In this document: in pieces, positions 23,301 through 31,489 of the stretch
How positions within the stretch are numbered: position 1 is the stretch's first letter
How the letters are laid out: every line of letters begins with the position of its first letter
DNA from: Apostichopus japonicus
Taxonomy: Eukaryota > Echinodermata > Holothuroidea > Aspidochirotida > Stichopodidae
Direction: 5' to 3'
Length of the DNA stretch: 64,000 nt
Assembly: GCF_037975245.1 (NCBI RefSeq)
Contig: NC_092563.1
Location: forward strand, 17,101,594-17,165,593
Translations under genes and position numbers: made by a program
Notes under the pieces: generated by a model
What the model was told of the DNA's origin: nothing
Database searches by the model: none
The model's input: only the letters and a program-made list of their open reading frames with translations

Positions 23301-26300
23301 TCTGCCTCTACAGGGGGGGTTTGGGGCGGCAATTTATGCAACTCTAAATAATCTTCAAATCCCAAATAATGAGCTTCGGCTAAATCTGCATCAACTACAT
23401 CGCCCTGAAATCGTGATGGCAAAAAATCAGTGGGCCTATGTTTCTGCATAACATTAACAGAGGTCGAAGTTTCCTGTTCACTGACGGACATTATGCCGCA
23501 TACAATTAGGCTAGTTACGAGTATACAACATGAGCCTTTACTAAATTGAACACACTATCGACCATAATTAAATACAAATAACAAATATGCAATACATGAT
23601 GGACACGATTTAAAACAACTTATCGTTACACTCTGATCTCAAATAGGGGTTGGGATACAAATTGGCATGATTTCACTCACCCTTAAGTTTAACTATGAAC
23701 TGGTACTGGAACTGCAAACGATGATTGAAGACCCTCGGCTAGTAGTAGTATAGTAGTAGCAGCAGGTAGTAGCAGGTAGGTAGTAGCAGGTAGTAGCAGG
23801 TAGGTGGTAGCAGGTAGGCCTACATCTCGTATACTGCAGATTCGTTCGCCGTTAACATCGGGTAGAGTCTTGGCTTAGATCGCGAAAAATGTTCAGTTCT
23901 GATGTTTAGAGCTGTAGTATTCTACGTACTAGTTGCGCGAATGTTCAAACGCGAACTGCATGCTGGGTTGATTAACGTTAGTGTACAGATCAGTGGTTCC
24001 GGTGTACAGACTTAGGCTAGTATAGGCTGACTTCCATCGCAGAGTGTTTCCGTTAGGCTAGGTCGTGAACATGCGCTGTGTTCCTCGTTAGGTCTTCGGG
24101 CCAAAAAAAAAATCACCTGTTCGTTATTGAACGTAACGAACGAAAGTTGTGAAAAGTTCCGTTACCGTTTTGTTCCTGAAGAAAGCAACCGATCTCCACC
24201 ATGTAATATTGTGTCGAGCCCGGCTCCTCCGATAGTAAAACTATATCGGGACTCGCGATAGAAAGGTACTGGGATGTCTTGATGCCGTATTTACGCTTCT
24301 TCAGGAGATGTCTCGAACGGAAGAAAACAATGACTTCACACAAAAAAACAATTTGACGAGATAGGATTTGATTTGATGATTCGGTATAATTTCTTCTCTG
24401 TCGATTCTCTTTACAAATAAAACTAAATTACAATGATTTGACTTGACTTGACTCCGTCAATTAAACAATTAGAAAGAGTGATGAAATGGTGACGAAGCAA
24501 CGAACTGATCACGGAGCGCTGACGGAGTGATAAATTTGCTGATCAAGTGATAAACTTTCGGCCTCCTTTTTCTTATATACCATACTTCTACAAAATCCCT
24601 CTGCGCACAATCAGGAGGCAGCCAATAACCTGACCATCCAGTATTAACTTAACGATATAAAAATAATTGTGCTGGCACTGATCTGCCCTGATTGGTTGGG
24701 AGTTTGGAAGTCCATCCCCTTTCTATGGAAACTTCCATACCACGTGAGAAAACCTTCTCGAATGTTCCACAGACATAATGGAATCTATTTTGGGAAAAGG
24801 CCCTGTACCAAGATTCAATAAGATAGTTAAAAACTTCTCGTGGGAAAACTGAATCCATGACCTAGATAAATACATAAGAGGCCCATAAGGTGTCTCGATG
24901 GAGTGTTTCGGTAACATCAAAGAGATGGTATTACTATTTCATAACAGTACTATCAGCATCTGGAAAGACAGGATGAACAAAATATCTCACTTAAAAGAAT
25001 GTTCAGTGGCTTTCAAGAAAGAACGAAAGTAGAAAAGGAAGAAATACAGAAAGAAAAACAAGTCTCAGTGTGTTGAAAAAATTCAAATATAACTGGACAA
25101 GCCCATTGATACGCATGGGGATGGGTTCCTACACTTTGGTGAAACTAAAATTTCATTGAACTTTTCCATGACAATATTAAAAGTTAAAATAAAATAAAAC
25201 TGTTAGCAAACTGGTTATTCACTAGAGAGCCTGTGTAAGAGAATGTGTAGAAATAAGTTGGCCTGACGTTTCGATCCTAGCAGGATCTTCTTCAGAGGCT
25301 AAATGATAAATGATAACATAATAAAAGTTGCATGAACTTTTTATTGAACAATTTTGGGCAAATCATATGGAAAAAAAAATGTTGGGCTGTGAACCTATAA
25401 GAATTAAAAAATGAGATGTAATCAGGACATAATTATAACATAACCTTCATCTGATGAAATGAAGGAGGTGTATAAGCAGACGGAGTGCCCCATACCACCT
25501 TTTTCATTTTATCATGCAGAGCATTTTCAAAGACAACAGTGGCAATTTGTAAAGTTTTTAAATAGTTAGTCCACCCTTTTCTATTCCCAATAAATTTCTT
25601 GTGGATTCTAGGTAATTGGTTCTTTTTCACTTTCATGATAACGATCTCCTTACAGGTGATCTGTGCCAGAAAAAATAAATAAATAAAAAATAGTTCCAAC
25701 TTACTGTAGTATGGATGAAGTAGCTGTGGATGAACCCAATACACTACACATATATAGAGTAACACGATTAACACCAATATTGCACTAGTCAAACCGGTTA
25801 CCAGAAGGAGAAGGAAAAATCTGCCGAAAAGAGAAACAGAAGCATCTCTGAAATACACGGTTGGTACAAGTCTTTACTTTCGTATTTATAGTAGATGTAA
25901 CTCTATCTTCATTCCTTACCAATTAATTAAACTTAAAGATGTATGAGGCAGGCCGGCAGGCATGATTTTTCTATAGGGTGGTGTCTTCAGCTGTGGAACT
26001 TGTATAATTGAGCATAGTCCTAGGTGAGTGGTCCATGTTTCTATAATTGAGGATGCCTGGATGACAAAATGGTATTTTAATTTTGCAACTATATCAATTT
26101 GTTTTCTTTCACCATTGTTTTGTTGACATTGCATTGTAGCATTTATAAAGACCTTGTAATGGTCGTGAGCGATTCCAATGGTTCTTTAGATTCTCGTTTT
26201 GCCACACTTGAATCTGGTGTTTCATAAAAAATATATAATTTAGAAATTCATTAGAACATAACAAAAATTTAATTTTGCCTCAATTGTTAACTGTAGGTCT

Positions 26301-28258
26301 CCTTATATTCTATAGTCCATTTTAGGTTATGAATATTCGTCACACAATCTGCTTACCATTCTTTTTCAGTGTCTTCTTTCATCTCTTCAATATTTTACTG
26401 ATGTTTAAATTATGGTCAGTCTTGTGTTTATAACCCGCTGAAATCAATGTTCCAACCTGCAGCCTTTTCTAAGGTAAAATTGCCCTAAGCCTTCATAGTC
26501 ATTCTTCTGTTATCAGACAGGCAACTCATGCAGTGTTTGGACATACTCTTCATGTATCCTGTCTAAAAGAAGATTTATTGCTAAAAGAAGATTTATTAAA
26601 GACGCTTACTTGTAATTTTTGCCACCGACACAGTTATTCAGCCATTTACAGTGATGATCAAAATCGGACACGCACTTATTGCAAGTACCACAGTGTTTCG
26701 ACTTTGGTAAGCTGAGGGTGGGGGGAAAAAAATATATAAAAAAATGAATAAAACTGGTAAATGACAAATATTAATGTGAAGACGAAAGAAAATTGACATT
26801 CGCTGATACCAATTATGCAGAAGGAAAGTTACTTTCACATAATGCCTACATGAAAATTGCTCCTTATTATTACTGCCAATTTTTTTTGGCAAATTTTTAC
26901 GCAATTTACAACACAAATTTAGCCTTTTCTCGAGTCTACGAGGGCTGATGCTTACACTTGTGTCTCGCAGATGTAGCAATAACGGTTTTCTATGACATGA
27001 GAGTGCTGGGCTCTGTCAAATTTTCCAGTCTTTTCTTTTCCTTTCCTTCCAGAGTATGGATCAACAGGATTTATTGTCATACTCAGTAAATATGACAATG
27101 CCTGAACAACAAAGGAAGTACCAATGACCTGAGGGTAATGTTAAGGACACAGTCAGTTAAATATTAATTTGTCTTAATTAGTAATTTATCCATGATTTTC
27201 ATGTGATCGACATGGACAGGGCTGATGATTGTTAATCTTACCTGGTGGATAATTAAGTGACTTTAATATGAAATTATATTATTAAAAGGGAATAAAATTG
27301 CAATTAGCCTTCATGATAATAATTTGCTTTTTTACCTATTGCGTCCAACTCCACTTCCACTTTGCTTGCAATATCATTCACTCACAGATATTACCCAATA
27401 TTTTTTGTAGAAATGTTCAGTCGATTACAATGCACGAAAAGACTCTCTTTATTTTCCTTAAATATGTGAGTAGAAGAATGGTCAGAATTGTTTTATAAAA
27501 GTGAAAATTGTGTAAAAGTAAGTTGGCCTGACGTTTCGATCCTAGCAGGATCTTCTTTAAAGGCTAAAAGCCTTTGAAGGCTTAGCCTTTGAAGAAGATC
27601 CTGCTAGGATCGAAACGTCAGGCCAACTTACTTTAATTTTCACATTCTCTTACACAGGCTCTCTAGTTTTATTTTATTTTGAAAAGTGAAAATTGGTTAA
27701 TGTAATAATACCAGAGATACAACTCGGAGATATAGTATATAAACACAATTAGGAATTATTTCTAACATGTAACAAGTACGGCCAATGTTTCTAAGGAGCA
27801 GCTAATTTATGCCCCACCATTTCTTTGTTTGGTGATGTTTAATTAACAAATTTAATTATGTATACAGTTTTAGAGTCAAGCACAGCAATGACAGCATTTA
27901 TCAGATGTATCTCATAGCAAAATCTTTCATAAACTGGGTTTATTGTTACACAAATATGTACAGTAGATCAGTAAAAAATAAATTAAACAGAACAGAACTA
28001 TATAGCCTAGTATTTTCAGTATTTTCTGCAAAAAAAAAAAAACTGACTACACCAAATGTGAACCCTAAATTATTTCCCTTATCTTGGGCAGAAATAACCT
28101 TAAAAAGACAAAATTAAAAGGATACAGCATAGCCTGCTAGTTGCCACTTGGATGGGAGGACAAGGTTTGCTACTCCAAAATAGAAGACACTGAAATACAG
28201 CAGGAAACCGAGAGCGACAAACTGCAGGGGATGAGGAGGCCAGCTCCACCCGTTGGTC
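11312..28258 (-). CDS. ZDHHC1: ZDHHC1-type palmitoyltransferase; coding exon split by an LTR retrotransposon
   Basis: DHHC S-acyltransferase; the vertebrate ZDHHC1 is an endomembrane enzyme. Exons in transcript order: 28258-28126, 27101-26956, 26711-26610, 25820-25705, a split exon (24959-24951 plus 15641-15459), 14759-14641, 13305-13238, 12218-11758 and 11463-11312. All phases agree, giving 495 residues, close to the family length. Motifs: [11 protein letters not shown] before TM1; [39 protein letters not shown] with the catalytic DHHC; NNCVG; TM3 in the next exon; TM4 ending FHIYL; and GTYDY in place of TTxE. The C-terminus has a Lys/Arg block (about 12016-11987) and Ser/Pro-rich sequence. 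I did not find the start-codon exon, which must lie upstream of 28258. TM2 across the 28126/27101 junction is about six residues shorter than in vertebrates, so a small exon may be missing. The retrotransposon is in the same orientation as the gene. Reading from the exon into the 5' LTR meets a stop after five codons, which would remove TM4 and the tail. Confidence 0.88.
13420..13765. repeat. Tandem repeat in a ZDHHC1 intron, about 107-bp unit, three copies
   Basis: Three copies of a unit containing ATTGTCTTACCAATA, GCTGGCC, TTGAAGACAT, CCCTTATTCT and ACAACAACCTTCCCAGGA. Within it the short word ATTGTCTTACCAATA is itself repeated. On the gene's (minus) strand this word reads TATTGGTAAGACAAT, a donor-like sequence. 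Confidence 0.8.
14970..15471 (-). repeat. Tandem array seeded at a ZDHHC1 exon end, about 130-bp unit, four copies
   Basis: On the minus strand the real exon ends CATATTTATCTAT|GTAAGTAC at 15459/15458. The same exon bases plus donor recur about 133, 265 and 393 bp further into the intron (donor words at 15321-15325, 15189-15193 and 15061-15065 on plus coordinates), followed each time by the same intron sequence (AAACTACATATGTG, then ATCATTCCAATATCAA). The repeated unit therefore includes about 12 nt of coding sequence (HIYL) and the 5' splice site. The ORF at 14741-15079 on the plus strand comes from the repeat. Confidence 0.85.
15459..15641 (-). other. ZDHHC1: Larger part of the interrupted ZDHHC1 exon (TM4)
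   Basis: This is the downstream 183 nt of the exon. It encodes [15 protein letters not shown], then a hydrophobic segment ([20 protein letters not shown]) and FHIYL, and ends at the GTAAGT donor. Its first four bases on the minus strand are one copy of the 4-bp target duplication. Joined across the insertion to the nine bases 24959-24951, it makes a 192-nt exon that fits the flanking phases exactly (2 + 63 codons + 1). The adjoining 3' LTR is open in the same frame but offers no ATG. Confidence 0.9.
15642..16386 (-). repeat. 3' LTR
   Basis: This is 745 bp, beginning TGTTAT and ending ATTACA on the minus strand (TG...CA). It matches the other LTR base for base at a constant offset of 8,560 bp as far as I can read. 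A TATATAAG box lies at 16012-16019. The last part is open in frame with the downstream ZDHHC1 exon, but without an ATG. Confidence 0.95.
16387..16396 (-). other. Polypurine tract
   Basis: On the minus strand TTGAGGGGGA directly abuts the TG of the 3' LTR. A G-rich purine run at this spot is the plus-strand primer of LTR retroelements. Confidence 0.8.
16397..17636 (-). other. Non-coding interior segment between pol and the 3' LTR
   Basis: About 1.24 kb of A+T-rich sequence with no ORF worth naming on either strand. Some Gypsy elements carry an envelope-like gene here, but I see no trace of one. It may hold the 3' untranslated region and signals I cannot identify. Confidence 0.7.
17637..22574 (-). 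CDS. pol: Retrotransposon pol polyprotein
   Basis: The frame is open from 22574, just after a stop at 22577-22575, to the stop at 17637. There is no clear own start; the first plausible initiator is a GTG at 22511, from which residues are numbered (1,624 aa). Aspartic protease: FDSGAT at about 61-66. Reverse transcriptase: LPQGLNLSP near 494-502, first catalytic Asp in GVLDLKSAF (460), and the usual Y-x-D-D box reads HHDD (526-529). RNase H: YSDTS (D680), VDHS (D746), ADYLSR (D791). Integrase: zinc finger H1088, H1095, C1125, C1128, then the catalytic triad D1158, D1217, E1252. The linker between RNase H and integrase is long (about 280 residues, polar), and about 200 residues follow the integrase core. 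The frame is -1 relative to gag with a 34-nt overlap, suggesting expression as a Gag-Pol fusion by frameshift. Confidence 0.95.
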   Translation of the reverse strand, partial: CKQSTNTEFSVGSTYDCTHHTVTPDKVPSKGRSKRKANNIWKNSNIPSSKYTGNDRNVDIQLDTRNFVRGTLHDGKGISLLFDSGATRSIISSSTVQNSKYLSSIQPVSVDVVNLKLGNGQFIHAYSTITFQVKIQGHEFQLSALIAANLTGIDLILGSQTLKELNGSLDFTTNCFRIKQAKVFLRPVQRFVIYPGQQRYITVQGRLPLYARNADVVIKPFPLISRMCPSRMLVKMHKGRTKILLRNMGNQKFCLNPSRTVAHLDLADIITVTEDIPTDSLDFLNVMRDIEKPSLFRTNSDSKENRDAITRYNLHRYPHLTADDPLVSKSEQEIMRENINLEQSILDASETESIYEFLDSHRDAFSLYGELSHCPNYEADITLTNDEPFYIRPYRLSDEDKVIVASELDKLVRLGILAVGHQSYTSPVFLIPKKGTKDKRVVTDFRYLNSRIKRLNHPFPLLNETIRTIGYSGAKILGVLDLKSAFFCLPLSVHAQQYTGIASFHGGKHYYYKRLPQGLNLSPAIFQSKINDILATIPNSNKFCIAHHDDIIVYSADKRSHKQHLQAIFKVLMDNGLKISPKKCSIFQNSVRYMGHLLSITPEGEACIQPLHDRCAAIRNTPKPHNVKSVRRFVGAVNYVASFFPNVQALLRPLHHLSRKKKVFKWTEEHQCAFQSIKELLCNPPILHMPQKYGRFVLYSDTSRVATGSYLTQRVNGKENIIAYYSKILPPACQRYSVTELEMMGLFINVTAFKHLLQNVEFEAYVDHSAIVELFKSKQEPATSRLRKLLFKLSEYTFQVGYKKGSELVLADYLSRAPQEFHSEIDQVAQEVNAYEDFSTLPKETFNPIMTRSMARSMGVKVPDLFPNKVTKESKQDSPAKESTNRVERTSVPKATHSNEHVTQRPQSESQKRTTPVVFNDKRETYIQRPTISMPSENRHTYSPDILVVPNFTSVSQPSEPRLVDQSRHRVQEVVREPPPELFVQPKPVITNIDHLVTGHIPKQKELNKVMKAIQGKLIKNYDLPFDVKELQIQQQTCPYYKPIYDFLAHDIIPSNVKHARTVRSQAEDYLLCNSLLFRIFLHETNDAKMTLQLVVPETMVEQIISRYHDDLLSNHQGVMRTYLTIRQHFYLRNMFQRISNYIQACLRCQEFRKKPDKLRQYHARIPDSYRPFDRLSLDFKTMPTTATGFKHLMVVCDEITRFVVCVSLKTLDAETICEALLQRVVTTFGPPSCIISDAAASLTGKLVELLSKALGIEQKFISVSNHGSLQVERHIQTLSNFLKVNLNQFGTDWVRFVPTSAYAYNTFSSPQLGSYSPFELAFGRKPPNLTNLSFNPMAGLSQSHGEYAALLKKRFDHLSRVMLVLQKKQQDAQNVKISAKLDKGAIYSTGQLVYLYKPTSSSLTANSRKIAAEWCGPLVIHQVLDRTHYLLATLKGEILSDVFNYNRLKPCFVRASFETKNITNIQKLRKVLKTKGSSSEKVARMRNVLSSNTSNAENVNVMQDAHIEFHDEFGNILPGVTSDHVMCLMSTKPMNVASFLENRAHNEGLAIPYPSMKDSILRQKKVFANAPQGDMKVQRARYKLGELQVLVTYQTPCFPTGFKSHDFWWNVGKYSNTGEIMNFLHEKGLNITGNPGRMLQTLYG
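22541..23491 (-). CDS. gag: Retrotransposon Gag
   Basis: A 316-residue capsid/nucleocapsid protein starting at ATG 23491. The middle (about 60-195) resembles the helical retrotransposon Gag domain: [28 protein letters not shown] and [12 protein letters not shown]. An Arg-rich stretch (about 250-273) is followed by one CCHC zinc knuckle (C282, C285, H290, C295; spacing 2-4-4). The stop at 22543-22541 lies inside the start of the pol frame. Confidence 0.93.
   Translation of the reverse strand: MSVSEQETSTSVNVMQKHRPTDFLPSRFQGDVVDADLAEAHYLGFEDYLELHKLPPQTPPVEAEFNEICRIFKRTLKGQARLWIENKNFSTIADLRKQFLARFSPGTSSYAKSQAFHALTYTPGDTAQAHLAKISKAAAQLSYGEDQIRDKFISTLPLQCRSAVLMSASPKATIADLVMKVQCYFDLQIQSQPTASSELFMAMHDKASSVQTPSISASSEIHELCTKIQELETKFDQSRRSESQDNPKDMRQRYSSRDSRGPRTGRNDNRRRLPYFNPSITCHYCHNRGHFAKYCQIRLSHEIEANVNKVPTQNFQ
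23492..24184 (-). other. Retrotransposon 5' leader
   Basis: Untranslated stretch between the primer-binding site and gag. It contains a short tandem run of TAGTAGCAGG-type units at about 23740-23825 (plus-strand reading). No ORF is supported. Confidence 0.75.
24185..24201 (-). other. Primer-binding site
   Basis: Directly inside the 5' LTR the minus strand reads TGGTGGAGATCGGTTGC. The leading TGG matches the CCA end of a tRNA and the position is right. I do not assign the tRNA species. Confidence 0.75.
24202..24946 (-). repeat. 5' LTR with TATA box
   Basis: This is 745 bp, identical in my reading to the 3' LTR. A TATATAAG box on the minus strand at 24579-24572 is a plausible core promoter for the element. 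I see no canonical AATAAA on the minus strand downstream of it within the LTR. Confidence 0.95.
24947..24959 (-). other. ZDHHC1: First bases of the interrupted ZDHHC1 exon, with target-site duplicate
   Basis: The minus strand reads TTTCCAG|ATGCTGATA and then GTAC. This is the acceptor, nine exon bases (24959-24951) and the second copy of the 4-bp duplication (24950-24947), followed by the 5' LTR. The preceding exon ends in phase 1, and A plus AT gives Asn, continuing Ala-Asp-Ser-Thr. Confidence 0.9.
25226..25300 (-). repeat. Penelope-type end motif, single copy
   Basis: On the minus strand, CTGAAGAAGATCCTGCTAGG runs into ATCGAAACGTCAGGCCAACTT. It is preceded on the plus strand by GAGAGCCTGTGTAAGAGAATG, which also flanks the hairpin at 27513-27665. 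CTGAAGA, a 5-bp stem (GATCC/GGATC) and GAAAC resemble a hammerhead ribozyme core of the kind found at Penelope-like element ends, with one extra A before the stem. Confidence 0.5.
27513..27665. repeat. Inverted pair of the Penelope-type motif forming a long hairpin
   Basis: AGTTGGCCTGACGTTTCGAT and CCTAGCAGGATCTTCTT (27521-27558) are mirrored by GAAGAAGATCCTGCTAGG and ATCGAAACGTCAGGCCAACT (27591-27628). The arms are about 50 nt with a short spacer. The outer right flank repeats the flank seen at 25226. It lies in a ZDHHC1 intron. Confidence 0.75.
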
Positions 28259-31200
28259 CTACAGAAAACCATTTGAGTTGCCTCAATGGATCTGCATTGT
28301 AGATGAGAAATGATAATCACTACGGTAAGGAAGAGAAGAAGAGAAAGAAAGAAAGGAAAGGTTTTATTAATAATTTGATTAATAAATTTATTAATCTAAC
28401 ATTTTTTAATCTAACATTTTATTTCAATTACACATTAATTAAACATTTTTTGTACATTCCCCTTTTTTTTTACATTAAACATAAATTAAACATTTTATTA
28501 ATCTAAACTTCATAATAATAATTAACACAATGAACGATTTTGATACACAACTTTACAGTTTTGACAAAAACTTACCATAAAAAGCAGACAACAAAAAGTG
28601 ATTTGTCCCCACAGAAATTGTGTACGTGCTTTTGCCATATAGGAAATGCATGGGGATTATAGCAGAAAGCAATGGCAGAAACTAACTGTGGCATAAAATA
28701 TCCGTCCCTCCTGCCTTGACGAGCACGCTCGTCAACTTGCCACTGGCGAGTAGAATTATTACTCTGGCTGATAGAGAATGCACCACGCTAGACATTTTGG
28801 CGAGTGACTCGTGGGCTAGTCAAACCCCAACAATAGCAAGACTCTCGTTACAAACACATCACAGTATCATAAAAGCAGTACCTTGGCAAACTTGAAGTAA
28901 GTTAAAGTTGTAAACTGATTTTTGTCAATGGCCAATCTCAATGGGAATTAACCGTGAAAACGGTTAGCTTTCTGTATGGCACTATATAGACGAGAATTTA
29001 TCATGTGCAATAGTTTGTTCACAAACTTCACAGAGCTTTCTCTCCCTTTGTGAATATACAGCGAAAACATCATTTAAAATCGCATGTTAACATCTTTATC
29101 CAAGTAAAGGTTGCGCTTACGAAGTGCGTAATATGTTTCACAAGTATTCATAAAGTGTTGTGTTCATTTATTCAATTTTATTAAACCAATTAAAAAGTTT
29201 CTTGAATATCAACATCATGATAGTTTGGTTAAATGGTCAGGCAACCCCTAAACAGTCTAGTATATTACTAGCAGCCCAAGTAGTAGTTACAATAAAACAA
29301 TGGAAATCCCCCTCTAAACTTGAAATATAAAAAGTGCATTTAATAACTAAAGGATCTACAAAAACTTTTAGCAAGCTGTATCCATGACAAGTAAGGTTTT
29401 GCACTATTAAATTCTATGAGCTTATGATTCAAGAACCTTTTAGAGCTGATATGCCAAAAATGAATTCCACAATTCAAGTTTGTCATTATTGTTTGTCATT
29501 TAAGTGAAACCATTTTGCCGACAAATCAGTTGGTTCAGAAGGTAGGTAGGATAGTATTAGCTTCATTAACACCAAAAAGTGTAGAAAAAATGTTTCAAGT
29601 ACTGCCAGAATTTCCAACACAAAAAGAGGTTGGACAAACACCTAATGGATGATTTCTTGAGGCATTTTCTACATGCCCAATGTTGGTAATACTTCACTAA
29701 ATTCTAAAATCTGTGAGTTTTGAGACAAGTTTACTGAATTTTTTGTAAAGATTATTCAGATTCTCACTCAACACATGTTACAAGTGGAAGACAGATCTAT
29801 TCTTTGTTAACCTTAGATATATTCAGATACAAATGATAACCTTGCGTTTGGCAGTGTAGTAGGGTAACAAAGACATTTTTGGTATACCATTTTGCAGTTA
29901 AAACTGCAAGAATACACAATTGGTAAATAAAAGAAACTTGCTATGTACTCGAGTAGCAGTTCAAAGTTGGTAGAGGTGTGATACTGTATTGGCATACTTG
30001 CCCACACCTAGGTACAGTAATATACTGTAGGTCTAAGAGCTTAGTAAGCACTTCGGGAGCCCTTATGTTTACAGATGCCAAGCTACCTATGTAGCAAGTA
30101 AACACCATTCTTGCCAAAGTTCTTTGGAATTGTTCGAAACAAAATAGGCCTAGATGCTTAGTAACATATTTTATGTTGTTCATGCTTTTTTTTTAGGTGA
30201 AAGAAATTTCAACTTTATATTGCACAGAAAAAAACTCCAATGCACATTAAACATGTATCTAACCTTAGAAAGTATTGATGTTATAACTTAGTTAGGTACC
30301 ATACTACTACTTATATCTGTAGGCCTATGGCTCCAGCCTCGAGGCTTAAAGGCATTGAAGACTCGCCCCAAACCGTGTGCCGCGATCTGAAAAAGTTAAC
30401 TTTCCGTTGCTTGCAAGTGAAGTTTTTTGTGTCGCTAAAAAATGCAGACAGTAATGAAACGTGGTACCTTGTTATCTTTCATCTAGATCTGAGATGTCCA
30501 TCGCTGCTTTATACACTGTGTTGTGGCTATTGACCGTATCTGCATGTATTGACTGTGCACTAGTGTCTAATTACCGACGGTAGCAAGCTGTGTGTGTATT
30601 TTCTGGGATCAATGGTTATGTCTAACACTTCTGTTACACCTCATTCGAAACAAGGTCAGATTACCAGCATGAGACGTTTCTTTGTGCGCGAGTCTTCAAT
30701 GCCTTTAAACATAGCCTTAATCATAATTATTAATAGTGGTGTAAGAATTTTGTATTTGGAAAGTAGATTTCAGTCAAGCTCGCTAAGTGGCATGTAGTTT
30801 AAAGTATATTTGTTGGTCTGCAAGACCTACAACTTATGTTAGGTCTTAAATTCCACTTAGCCCAACCTTATGACTAGTAGTACTAATACTAGTAGTAGGC
30901 CTATACTAACTTAGTCCTAACTATGACGTTACGTTTAGTCAGTGGGCCTAGGCCTAAGTGCTGTGAGTTATGGACAGGTCTACAAAGAACGAAGCTACAG
31001 TAAGTACGGAAATGTGGTAAAGTACTTTTGGCAGTTTTGAAACATATCTGCACCACAGGCCTAGGCTTTTGCGAGGTATTACTAGACTGTGGCTAGCAAC
31101 TCTATACCGGTATACATTTATCACCTTAACTAGCCTAATCGTCGACTTTCACTAACAGTAACACTAACATATATTAACAGTTTAAGTTTGGCTAAGCTAG

Positions 31201-31489
31201 CAGAAAAATCAGGCATTAACGCTAAGTTTGTCTAAGCGAAGTTTCACGGTTAATATTAAACACATTAAATTCCCACTCGCGTATTTAACTTAAGCTAGTT
31301 AAAAAACAAATATCTCACCATGTTGGGCTGGTATCGAAGAATAGGGATAAAGGTTATATTATTTTCTGTCGTTAGCTTCGCATCATCCAGCTATAGCCTA
31401 TGCACTATGTGTTACATGTACACTGATTAACACAAATCCTAGGCTACACTTTTCTTGCACTATATACTGAAGCCCAAATTCCACTTATA
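28259..31489. other. Region upstream of the ZDHHC1 exons; no gene recognised
   Basis: It must hold the ZDHHC1 promoter and 5' exon(s), but I cannot place them. Visible items are an A+T-rich stretch with repeated ACATTTTTTAATCTA-like words (about 28360-28510), a perfect 9-nt inverted repeat at 28716-28735, and a MITE (30350-30704). A 36-codon ORF at 31320-31430 (plus) starts with a hydrophobic stretch but is too short to call. Confidence 0.5.
30350..30704. mobile_element. piggyBac-like MITE, copy 2
   Basis: 355 bp, flanked by TTAA (30346-30349, 30705-30708), with long terminal inverted repeats: AGGCATTGAAGACTCGC at the left and GCGAGTCTTCAATGCCT at the right. It matches copy 1 (3467-3822) in the same orientation over its whole length with scattered substitutions. 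It is better preserved at the right end than copy 1. No coding capacity. Confidence 0.8.

Larger units (their letters stand above)
15642..24946 (-). mobile_element. Complete Ty3/Gypsy-like LTR retrotransposon, 9,305 bp
   Basis: Structure on the minus strand: 5' LTR (24946-24202), primer-binding site, leader, gag, pol (protease, reverse transcriptase, RNase H, integrase), about 1.2 kb without ORFs, polypurine tract, 3' LTR (16386-15642). The domain order, with integrase after RNase H, is that of Metaviridae (Ty3/Gypsy). The LTRs are 745 bp each and read as identical throughout, and both main frames are uninterrupted, so the insertion is very recent. The 4-bp duplication GTAC (15638-15641 and 24947-24950) marks the target, which is a ZDHHC1 coding exon. 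No envelope gene is visible. Confidence 0.96.

Noticed and set aside
24113-24343. ORF at the 5' LTR edge resembling the ZDHHC1-linked ORF at 15433-15783
   Set aside because: The shared part is LTR sequence only; it is not a second gene copy.
25256-25300. Active hammerhead ribozyme
   Set aside because: An extra base precedes stem II and no proper stem III is visible, so activity is unlikely. Kept as a Penelope-type motif only.
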